Of a DNA stretch of 64,000 nt, positions 50,007-56,866 are shown one piece after another. The notes beneath the pieces are model-generated. The model did not search any database. It was not told where the DNA came from and worked only from the letters and a program-made list of their open reading frames with translations. Position 1 is the first letter of the stretch. Every line of letters starts with the position of its first letter. Position numbers and translations under genes: made by a program. Origin of the DNA: Salinicola endophyticus (GTDB lineage Bacteria > Pseudomonadota > Gammaproteobacteria > Pseudomonadales > Halomonadaceae); NCBI RefSeq assembly GCF_040536835.1, contig NZ_CP159578.1, positions 1,426,001 to 1,490,000 on the forward strand, written 5' to 3'.

Positions 50007-53000
50007 CTATTCCTGATCCCACATCGACGAGCGGCGGCGGGCGGCCTGCTGGCGCTGGGCGTCGGCCAGGGCGCGCTGCACTTCCTGGGCGACGTAGCGC
50101 GCGAGCGTCTGCTCGTCCATGCCTGGGCCTGGGGTCACATTGATGGCGCCGATGTGGATGCTGTAGTCGGCGGGCTGCTGGCCACCGGCGGCGCTGATCG
50201 GCGGGCGGGTGTCGAATCGGATCGGCTCGCCGGCGTCGAAGCTGGGCATCGCCGCGGCGGGCAGGGTCGCGGCGCCCAGGGCGATGCCGGCACCGGCCTG
50301 GCTGACGCGCTTGGCGATGTCGGCGACGCGCTTAGCGGGCTCGTCGCGCTGCCGATCGAGGCCGACGTTCAAGCCGTCGACGGTATAGCCGCCCAGCCTG
50401 GCGAACACGCGGGACGGGCTGTGGATGTCGAGCTTTTCCTTGAACCAGCCCGTTACGGCGCTGGCCAGGCCGGTGACGCTATCCTTGAGCGCGTTCCATT
50501 TGTCCTTGAGGCCATTCATCAGCCCTTCGCCGATCCAGCCGCCGAACTCGGCAAACACGCGCGACGGGCTGTTGATGCCGAGCACGTCGGCAAACCAGCT
50601 CTTCACGTTGCCCGCGATCCCGGTAATCGAGTCCTTGAGTGCGGTGACCTTGGTTTTTACGCCGCCGATCAGGCCATCCATGATGTCGCCGCCGATGCCA
50701 GCGAGCCGCGCGGGTATCTGCTTGAACCCTTCCCACTGGTTCGCGATGTGGTTCTTGATGCCGTCCCAGGCGGTGGTGATGGTGCCGCTCACGGCGCCCC
50801 AGGCGGTGCTGGCGCTGCTCTTGATGCCGTCCCACAGCCCGCCGAAGAAGCCGCTTAGGCCGCTCCACGCTGCCTTGATGGCGCTGCCGAGCGAGCGCAT
50901 CTCTTCGGGGATCTCGACGCCCATGGCGGAAAGCACCGTGGTAATCCCTTTCCACACCAGCCCCAGCGGCGACCAGTTTGCCAAGAGCTGCATAACGCTG
51001 CCGATGCCGCCGCTAAAGGCATCCTTGACCTGCTGCCAACGGTCGCTAAACCAGCCGGCGATGGCGTCCCAATTTTTGTAGATGAGGTAGGCGGCACCGG
51101 CGAGCAGGGCGACCACGGCGACGATGCCAAGCACGATCCACGTAATCGGGTTGGTCAGCAGCGCGAGGCCCGCTTTGCCGATCGCGCCAGCCAGGCCGAT
51201 GAAGCCCCGGCCGAGGCCGACCAGCCCCTTGCCCAAGGCGGGCAAAATCTTGCTGGTGAACCGGTAGATAATCCCGCCGGCGCCTTCGGTGCGCAGGCCC
51301 AGCATGGCCATTCCATAGCGGACTGTGACGATGGGGCCAAGGATCGAGGCCAGCATGACCGTAAAGGCACCGCCTACGGCGACCAGCGCCGCGAGGCCGG
51401 CCGCGGCCTTTGCGATGCCGCCGGCTAGCTCGGGGTTTTCCTTGATCCAGTTACCGACCGCCCGGGTGACCCCGGTCACGCTCTGCACCAGCTCGCGTAG
51501 CGGCCCCTCGTTGGTGTCGGTGATCGAAATCCCGACCTCCTCCCAGGCCGAGCGCAGCCCTTTGAGGTCGCCGCCGATGTTGTCGGTCATCGTCTGGGCA
51601 ACGCGGGCATTTTCGCCGGCGGCGTTCTTGTACATCTCGACGAACTTCTCGATGCCGGCGGCGCCCTGCTGGGCGATCAGCTCGGCCATGCCGGCGCCGG
51701 GCTCTTCGCCGAAAATCTGCTTGAGGTACTTGGCGCGGTCGGCGTTGCCCATGTTCTCGGTGGCTTTGGCCACGTCGGCGAGGATCGCCGGCACGTCACG
51801 CATGTCGCCCTGGGCGTCCTTGGCGCTGACGCCGAGGGTCTTGAGCGCGCCGGCGGCGGCGCCCGTGGGGGCGGCGAGGCGGGTCATCATGGCGCGCAGG
51901 GTGGTGCCGGCCTGGCTGCCCTGAATCCCGACGTTACCCAGCAGGGCGGTCATGGCGGCGGCCTGTTCCAGCGATAGCCCCATCTGGCGCGCCTGGGGCG
52001 CCACGTATTTCATCGACTCGCCGAGCATTTCTAGGTCGACGTTGGCGCGGGTGGTGGTCGCCGTCAGCACGTCGGCAACGTGCCCCATCTGATCCGGGTC
52101 GAGCCCGAAGCCCGAGAGGATGTTAGAGCTAATATCGGCCGTGCGGGCGAGGTCGGTGCCGTTGGCTAGCGCCATGTTGAGCATGTCCGGCATCGCGGTG
52201 CGGATCGCTTCTGGGGTGAAGCCGGCCATGGCCAGGAACGACTGACCTTGGCCGACTTCGCTGGCACTGAATGACGTGCTCGAGCCCAGGTCGCGCGCCT
52301 GCTGCTTCAGCGCCTTGAATTGCTCGCTGTTCTTGTCGAGCCGGGTGAGCGCTTGCACGCGGCTCATGGTCTCGCCGTACTCGATCCCGGGCGCCAGCAT
52401 CTGCGCGCCCCCGTATAGCGCTGCACCACCGGTGGCCATGCCGGTCATTCCGGCGCCACGGATGGCGTTGGCACGCCCGACGCCACGGTGAAACTGGTCG
52501 GATGCCTGTTGGGCGCGGCGCTGCGCTTCGGCGAGGCTACGTAGGCGCTCTTTCTGCTCGGTGATCTGCGCGTTGGCGTTGCGCATTTTCCGCGTCAGGG
52601 AGTCTTCGGTACCGGCGAGTTTTCCGGTAATTCCGTGGGTCTCACGTAGAGAGGTTTTCAGGCGCTGCGCTTTGTCGGTTTGTTCGGCGTACTTCCGCGA
52701 CAGCTCTTGCGCTTTTTTGATGGCAGCATCGCGCTCGCGATTGAGCGCGGCGGTATCGCCTTCCGTCGTGCGCAGTTGGCGCGATAGCTCCTTGACGCGC
52801 TCGCGCTGCGCCTTGAGCGCGTCGGCGCTCTCCGATACCTGGCGCTTCATCGTCTTGAACGATTGGAGGTCTTTCTGGGCGCGCTCGAGGTTGCGCAGCT
52901 GGTCGCGGCTGGCCTTCAACGCCTTGGCGGTTTCGCCACTGCCCTGGGTGATCTTCTTGAGCTTGCCGGTCGTTTTATCGACGGCGTCTAGGATGACCTG

Positions 53001-53021
53001 CAGCTTGAGATCGCGCGCCAT
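50007..53021 (-). CDS. T: Tail tape measure protein gpT
   Basis: A 1004-aa tape measure protein that sets tail length. Residues 1-185 form charged coiled coils. A TP901-type tape-measure core follows (SFSASEVGQGQSFLAMAGFTP, GIQGSQAGTTLRAMMTRLA). Several hydrophobic segments lie around 530-640, and near-repeats NSPSRVFAEFGGWIGEGLMNGL and HSPSRVFARLGGYTVDGLN near the C-terminus. Its start overlaps the end of the E' frame by 47 bp. Confidence 0.93.
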   Translation of the reverse strand: MARDLKLQVILDAVDKTTGKLKKITQGSGETAKALKASRDQLRNLERAQKDLQSFKTMKRQVSESADALKAQRERVKELSRQLRTTEGDTAALNRERDAAIKKAQELSRKYAEQTDKAQRLKTSLRETHGITGKLAGTEDSLTRKMRNANAQITEQKERLRSLAEAQRRAQQASDQFHRGVGRANAIRGAGMTGMATGGAALYGGAQMLAPGIEYGETMSRVQALTRLDKNSEQFKALKQQARDLGSSTSFSASEVGQGQSFLAMAGFTPEAIRTAMPDMLNMALANGTDLARTADISSNILSGFGLDPDQMGHVADVLTATTTRANVDLEMLGESMKYVAPQARQMGLSLEQAAAMTALLGNVGIQGSQAGTTLRAMMTRLAAPTGAAAGALKTLGVSAKDAQGDMRDVPAILADVAKATENMGNADRAKYLKQIFGEEPGAGMAELIAQQGAAGIEKFVEMYKNAAGENARVAQTMTDNIGGDLKGLRSAWEEVGISITDTNEGPLRELVQSVTGVTRAVGNWIKENPELAGGIAKAAAGLAALVAVGGAFTVMLASILGPIVTVRYGMAMLGLRTEGAGGIIYRFTSKILPALGKGLVGLGRGFIGLAGAIGKAGLALLTNPITWIVLGIVAVVALLAGAAYLIYKNWDAIAGWFSDRWQQVKDAFSGGIGSVMQLLANWSPLGLVWKGITTVLSAMGVEIPEEMRSLGSAIKAAWSGLSGFFGGLWDGIKSSASTAWGAVSGTITTAWDGIKNHIANQWEGFKQIPARLAGIGGDIMDGLIGGVKTKVTALKDSITGIAGNVKSWFADVLGINSPSRVFAEFGGWIGEGLMNGLKDKWNALKDSVTGLASAVTGWFKEKLDIHSPSRVFARLGGYTVDGLNVGLDRQRDEPAKRVADIAKRVSQAGAGIALGAATLPAAAMPSFDAGEPIRFDTRPPISAAGGQQPADYSIHIGAINVTPGPGMDEQTLARYVAQEVQRALADAQRQQAARRRSSMWDQE

Positions 53022-53199
53022 GGGTGTCCTCGGGGGATGAGCGTTTGCGGGCGCGCTCGCGCCACTCCATCAGTTCGCGCAGGCTGAATGCCGCGCAGTC
53101 GGCGGGGGTCCAGTGAAACACGATGGCCAAGTCGGCCATCGCGTCTTCTACGTCGCTCGGGAGACTTACTCGGTCTCGCCCCGTGCCCGCTTCGAGAGC
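52975..53199 (-). CDS. E': Tail assembly gpE' (made as E-E' fusion by -1 frameshift)
   Basis: The -1 frame relative to E runs past the E stop and encodes the P2 GpE family block MADLAIVFHWTPADCAAFSLRE then MEWRERARKR. It has no convincing start of its own at the upstream edge. Expression is expected by -1 slippage on TTTTTTG (53199-53205), giving E joined to E', as shown in P2. E' extends into the first codons of T. Confidence 0.88.
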   Translation of the reverse strand, partial: ALEAGTGRDRVSLPSDVEDAMADLAIVFHWTPADCAAFSLRELMEWRERARKRSSPEDTHGARSQAAGHPRRRR

Positions 53200-53483
53200 A
53201 AAAAACCGGCGATCTCGCTGCCGCACTGCACCAGATCGGCCGGGTCCATCTGGCGCGCTTCGTGGTCGGTCAGGCTGGGCTGGGAGAGGCGCGGGATCAG
53301 CTTGATCAGGGCGTCGGTCTGCATCTGCAGCACGTCGGCCAGGTTGACCCCGCGCAGCTCGCCGGCGCTGGGCTTGCGCAAGGCGATCTCGGCGATGGTC
53401 TGCTCGCCGCGTACTACGGGCGTATCGAGCGCGACGGTGGCGGTGGTCGGCTGGGTGGTCGCCTTGGCGGTTTTCTCGGTCAT
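53166..53483 (-). CDS. E: Tail assembly chaperone gpE
   Basis: A 105-aa protein of the P2 gpE tail-chaperone type: MTEKTAKATTQPTTATVALD onward, with LRKPSAGELRGVNLADVLQMQ and ALIKLIPRLSQPSLTDHEARQM. It ends GETE and stop 34 bases after the slippery site. With E-E' it helps gpT and tube assembly. The ATG at 53483 is preferred; an upstream start adds a Pro-rich tail of 25 residues. Confidence 0.88.
   Translation of the reverse strand: MTEKTAKATTQPTTATVALDTPVVRGEQTIAEIALRKPSAGELRGVNLADVLQMQTDALIKLIPRLSQPSLTDHEARQMDPADLVQCGSEIAGFLLSKRARGETE
53199..53205 (-). other. Programmed -1 frameshift slippery site
   Basis: Read on the minus strand the heptamer is TTTTTTG within GCC-GGT-TTT-TTG, zero frame as X-XXY-YYZ. 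It is the same slippery sequence type used for E/E' in P2. Shifting back one base gives ...G-F-F-A-L-E-A and joins the E' frame. Confidence 0.88.
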
Positions 53484-53576
53484 GGTCTGCTCTCTGCTGG
53501 TGAGGTCATACCACCCCGGCGGGGGTGGCGGGATTCTGTCGGGGGTGACGTAGTGCACGGGCTAGAGGCGCGCGGC

Positions 53577-54089
53577 TTAGATGCCGAGGGCCTGGCGCCG
53601 TTTGGCGAGGCGGTCGTCGCCGTTGACCTTGAAGACGGCATTGGGGATGTCGACCTCGATCTTGGTCGCGCCGTCGATGACGAGCTTGTAATAGCTCAGG
53701 GTGGTGGTGATGCTGTGCTCGGTGTTCTCGCCGTCCTGGGCGTCGCCCATGTCGATCTCGGTGTGACGCCCGCGCATGACCACTTCCACCGCGACCACCT
53801 CGTCTACGTCATCGCGCTCATAGCTGCCGGTCATGCGCAGCAGGTCGGCGTCGATGCGCGAGGTGCCGAAGTTGTCGAAGATCGATTCGATCAGCCCGCC
53901 CACCGTCCATTGGCAAGTCATCAGGCCATCCATGCCCATATCGATGCCGACCGTGCCGTCCATACCGCCGCCGCGCCATTCCTCGATTTTGCGCGTGAGC
54001 GTGGGCAGCGTGACCGACTGCACCTGGCCCTGGTAGCTGTCGCCGTTGCCGAACAGGTTCAGGCCCTTGAGTTTCTTGGGGAGTGCCAT
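53577..54089 (-). CDS. FII: Major tail tube protein gpFII
   Basis: A 170-aa P2 FII-type tube protein. MALPKKLKGLNLFGNGDSYQ, IEEWRGGGMDGTVGIDMGMDG, MRGRHTEIDMGD and the closing KVNGDDRLAKRRQALGI are family blocks. It forms the inner tube of the contractile tail. Follows the sheath gene by 38 bp. Confidence 0.95.
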   Translation of the reverse strand: MALPKKLKGLNLFGNGDSYQGQVQSVTLPTLTRKIEEWRGGGMDGTVGIDMGMDGLMTCQWTVGGLIESIFDNFGTSRIDADLLRMTGSYERDDVDEVVAVEVVMRGRHTEIDMGDAQDGENTEHSITTTLSYYKLVIDGATKIEVDIPNAVFKVNGDDRLAKRRQALGI

Positions 54090-54127
54090 CGTTCAATGCT
54101 CCTTTGGGTTCCCGATACCGGCCGCCG

Positions 54128-55312
54128 TTAGGCAGTGGCGGCGACGCGCTCGGCGAAGTCGGCGAGATAGGTGTCGGTGATGCGCTGCTGAAACCCGAGG
54201 TCTTCCAGCGGCGGAACCGGGGTGTAGTCGTAGTCGATGCGCAGCTTGCCGGCCTTGAGGCTGCCCGCGGTGTTGAGGTCTTCGTTCAGCCACGCGGTGC
54301 CGTCGACGATCAGGCCCAGGGCCTTGAGTTCGGCAAACTTGGCGTTGATGCCTTCGATGATGTCGCGGGCCAGCGAGGCGTGCAGCGGCTTATCCACCGC
54401 CCAGAGGTGGGCCTCGGCGATGGTGTCGGCGAGGATCTGCGCGGTGCGGGTGTAGTTCTCGAACGGGAACAGCGATTGCGGCCCGGCGCAGGTACGCGAG
54501 CCCCAGAAGCGAAAGCCGCCCTGGTTGACCAGCGTGGTGACATCGGCGGCGTTGAGGATGCCGGCGTCGGTGTTGGGCGATTGCAGATCCCAGAACACGT
54601 CACGATCGATGCCGGTGACGCCGTTGATGACCACGTTGGATAGCGTCTTGTGCCAGCCAATCTCCTGGTCGAGCTTGGCGCGCAGGCCGAGCGCGACGGC
54701 GACCGGGGAGAGGCTGACGGTCTCGGCGGTGTCGGTGTCGAAGGCTTCGAACTGGGGCCAGATCAGCATCAGCTCGCGCGCGCCGAATTGGTCGCGGTAG
54801 GTGGTGACGTCGGTCAGCGTCTCGCAGCCGTGGGCGTAGGCGTAGCCGAAGGCGCGCAGCGCCTGCAGCACCGGCACCATGGCGGTGACCACCTCCTGCG
54901 TGTCGAGCTCCGGGCAGCCGATCAGGCGCGGGGTCACGCCGAGCTTTTGCTTGGCGGTCATCAGCGCTTGCAGGCCGGTACGCTGGCCGGTGTCGAGGGT
55001 GGTGCCGATGACGTTGGCGCGGGTGTCGGTCTCGTCCTCGCCCTCGGCGACGCGCACCACGACGATGATCGGGCGCGCCTGGTTGCCGATGGCGGTGAGG
55101 GCGTCTTTCAGCGTGCCGGTGGTGCCGGCCTGGCCGATGGCGGTGGCCACGTTGGTGACCAGGGCGGGCTGATTGAGCGGAAACGCCGATGCATCGGCAT
55201 CGGACGCGGTGGCCACGATGCCGATGACGGCGGTGGAGATGGTGCGAATGGTGCGGGTGCCGTCGTTGACTTCCGAGACGCGCACGCCGTGGTGGTATTG
55301 GTCGAGAGCCAT
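54128..55312 (-). CDS. FI: Tail sheath protein gpFI
   Basis: A 394-aa contractile sheath protein. MALDQYHHGVRVSEVNDGTR onward, VIGIVATASDADASAFPLN, LIGCPELDTQEVV, FWGSRTCAG and the C-terminal IDYDYTPVPPLEDLGFQQRI are characteristic of P2 FI. It is the first gene of the FI-FII-E-T-U-D tail operon. The AT-rich cargo gene lies immediately upstream on the other strand. Confidence 0.96.
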   Translation of the reverse strand: MALDQYHHGVRVSEVNDGTRTIRTISTAVIGIVATASDADASAFPLNQPALVTNVATAIGQAGTTGTLKDALTAIGNQARPIIVVVRVAEGEDETDTRANVIGTTLDTGQRTGLQALMTAKQKLGVTPRLIGCPELDTQEVVTAMVPVLQALRAFGYAYAHGCETLTDVTTYRDQFGARELMLIWPQFEAFDTDTAETVSLSPVAVALGLRAKLDQEIGWHKTLSNVVINGVTGIDRDVFWDLQSPNTDAGILNAADVTTLVNQGGFRFWGSRTCAGPQSLFPFENYTRTAQILADTIAEAHLWAVDKPLHASLARDIIEGINAKFAELKALGLIVDGTAWLNEDLNTAGSLKAGKLRIDYDYTPVPPLEDLGFQQRITDTYLADFAERVAATA

Positions 55313-55429
55313 GTCGAGTCCTGATCAGGGGAGCGAGGGGCAAAGGGTCAGGGCTCAATGGTGTGGCGGCTGGTAGAGTGGGGCGAGCGGTTGGGGTTGT
55401 AGAACTTGGGGTGACAAAAGGAGAGGAAG

Positions 55430-56065
55430 GTGAATGATTTCACTGCAGAGCAGATCGATGCATCTCTAAGAGTTCAATTGAGCCTCGAAGCACTCAGATG
55501 TCGTGTTGCCTATGAGTCGTTTACTAATCTTTTAGAAGGAGAGTTTGTTGCTGAAGAAACGCGAGGAGATCTTTACTGGTTTGTACTTCAACAACACTGT
55601 GTTTCATGGGTGGCTCATTTATATGAATCGATGAAGCTGTGCGTTGAGCGTGATCAAGGGTTGGAGCCGGGTGGGCTAAAAAATTGGATCAGGAGGGAGT
55701 TCAAACTTAAAGATCATCGATTGATCTCGGAGAAAGTCAACGAAATGGTGGGGGAGGGAGCCAAAAGAGCCTTTGAAAATGACGAGCCGTCGCGAGATGC
55801 CAAAGTTGATTGGTCTGATAGCTTCGTAGAGTCCCTAGTCAAAATTCGGAACAAGCACTTCGCCCACCCCGATGCTGAACGGGTAGATCTATCAGCCATG
55901 TCTAAGTTTGGGAGAAGCCATTATTACATTGCCTTTTCGTGCTATAGACAGTGTGTATTGCCTTGGGCAAGGCCGGGTTCCATTCCGAGAGATTTAAAGC
56001 TCTCTGTGGGTAAGTTCAAGAAAATCATATTAGAAATCCCAAAAGGCAAATTCCGATCAATGTAA
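55430..56065 (+). CDS. AT-rich prophage cargo gene with HEPN-like RNKHFAH motif
   Basis: A 211-aa soluble, mostly helical protein, MNDFTAEQIDASLRVQLSLE onward. Base composition is strikingly AT-rich beside the surrounding GC-rich phage DNA, and it reads against the tail operon, both marks of a horizontally gained moron. Residues 140-146 are RNKHFAH, followed by Pro-Asp, resembling the Rx4-6H ribonuclease motif of HEPN proteins such as the AbiU2/AbiV-like abortive infection factors. AAGGAGAGGAAGG precedes the ATG and its own terminator follows. A defence or toxin role is inferred. Confidence 0.7.
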   Translation: MNDFTAEQIDASLRVQLSLEALRCRVAYESFTNLLEGEFVAEETRGDLYWFVLQQHCVSWVAHLYESMKLCVERDQGLEPGGLKNWIRREFKLKDHRLISEKVNEMVGEGAKRAFENDEPSRDAKVDWSDSFVESLVKIRNKHFAHPDAERVDLSAMSKFGRSHYYIAFSCYRQCVLPWARPGSIPRDLKLSVGKFKKIILEIPKGKFRSM

Positions 56066-56070
56066 GTTTG

Positions 56071-56100
56071 AGCCCGCCACCCGGCGGGCTGTCTCGTTTT
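56071..56100 (+). terminator. Terminator after the cargo gene
   Basis: AGCCCGCC pairs with GGCGGGCT around an ACCC loop, followed by GTCTCGTTTT. It insulates the cargo gene and may also stop leftward transcription from the tail-fibre side. Confidence 0.8.
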
Positions 56101-56108
56101 GGCGATCC

Positions 56109-56246
56109 CTACCGCTCGATTTGCAACCGCGGCCCGCAGCGCTTCGCAATCGAGGCGCCGGGCACCGCGAGCAGAGCCAGCGGCAGGAAGACGGCGAGCA
56201 TCAGGCCGGCGGCGATGCCGGCGTGCTCCCAGTTCGTGCGGTTCAT
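56109..56246 (-). CDS. Small membrane protein after the tail-fibre genes (45 aa)
   Basis: A 45-aa protein MNRTNWEHAGIAAGLMLAVF, continuing LPLALLAVPG and a basic tail ending LQIER. One transmembrane helix is likely. Its ATG overlaps the stop of the DUF4376-like gene (ATGA), supporting translation. Function unknown. Confidence 0.6.
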   Translation of the reverse strand: MNRTNWEHAGIAAGLMLAVFLPLALLAVPGASIAKRCGPRLQIER

Positions 56247-56866
56247 TCGCTGCCCTCGGTGGTGCTCGTGTCGGCGTCTGCGCTATCGGTGGCGTCCCAT
56301 GCCACCGCCTGGATCGCCTCACGGTCGCCGGCGGCCTCAGCGGCGGTGATGGCGTCCTTGAGCTGCCAGGATGTGGCCAGCAACGCCTGCTTGAACCCCT
56401 TCGCGGCATCGGTCAGCGCGATCATCTGCTCGGGCGTGAGCGTATAGACCGTGTTCGAGCGAGCGCGCAGCGCCATGGTGGCGTCGCTGTCGCCGGCGGC
56501 GCGGCGGTCGCGGGCCTCGATGGCCAGCCCGAGCAGGTTGGCCTCGTCCTCGTCCGGCCGGGTCTGAATCACGTCCTCGCTACCGTCCGGTAGGGTGTAG
56601 GGCATGCCGGCGCGCAGCTCGGTGGCCAGGGCGGTCTCTATGGCCGCGCGCTGGCGTGCGGCCAGCGTGGCGATGGGCTCGCTCTTTTCGGGGAGGTCTT
56701 CACCGCTAGCGAGGATCGCGGCGTGAATCTCGTGGCCCAGCGGCTCGGGGTCATCCGGCGAGGCGGTGAAGGGTATCCAGCCCAGCGTGGGGTGCTCGAT
56801 CTCGCAGTCGAGGGTGCCGTCGGCATGGCGAGTGGGGTTGCGCCAGTTGATCTCGTCGGCTGGCAT
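56243..56866 (-). CDS. Tail fibre assembly-like protein (DUF4376-like)
   Basis: A 207-aa protein, MPADEINWRNPTRHADGTLD onward. The N-terminal part resembles tail-fibre chaperone leaders (LDCEIEHPTLGWIPFTASPDDP). The C-terminal part, QMIALTDAAKGFKQALLATSWQL, matches the DUF4376 pattern often found next to phage fibres. Its start overlaps the fibre stop by one base (TAATG), so it is coupled to the fibre gene and likely a chaperone. Confidence 0.78.
   Translation of the reverse strand: MPADEINWRNPTRHADGTLDCEIEHPTLGWIPFTASPDDPEPLGHEIHAAILASGEDLPEKSEPIATLAARQRAAIETALATELRAGMPYTLPDGSEDVIQTRPDEDEANLLGLAIEARDRRAAGDSDATMALRARSNTVYTLTPEQMIALTDAAKGFKQALLATSWQLKDAITAAEAAGDREAIQAVAWDATDSADADTSTTEGSE

Noticed and set aside
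55942..56409. 155-codon minus-strand frame over the cargo gene end and fibre assembly gene
   Set aside because: Arg/Pro-rich shadow; the overlapping 45-aa and 207-aa genes have coupled starts and sensible sequence.
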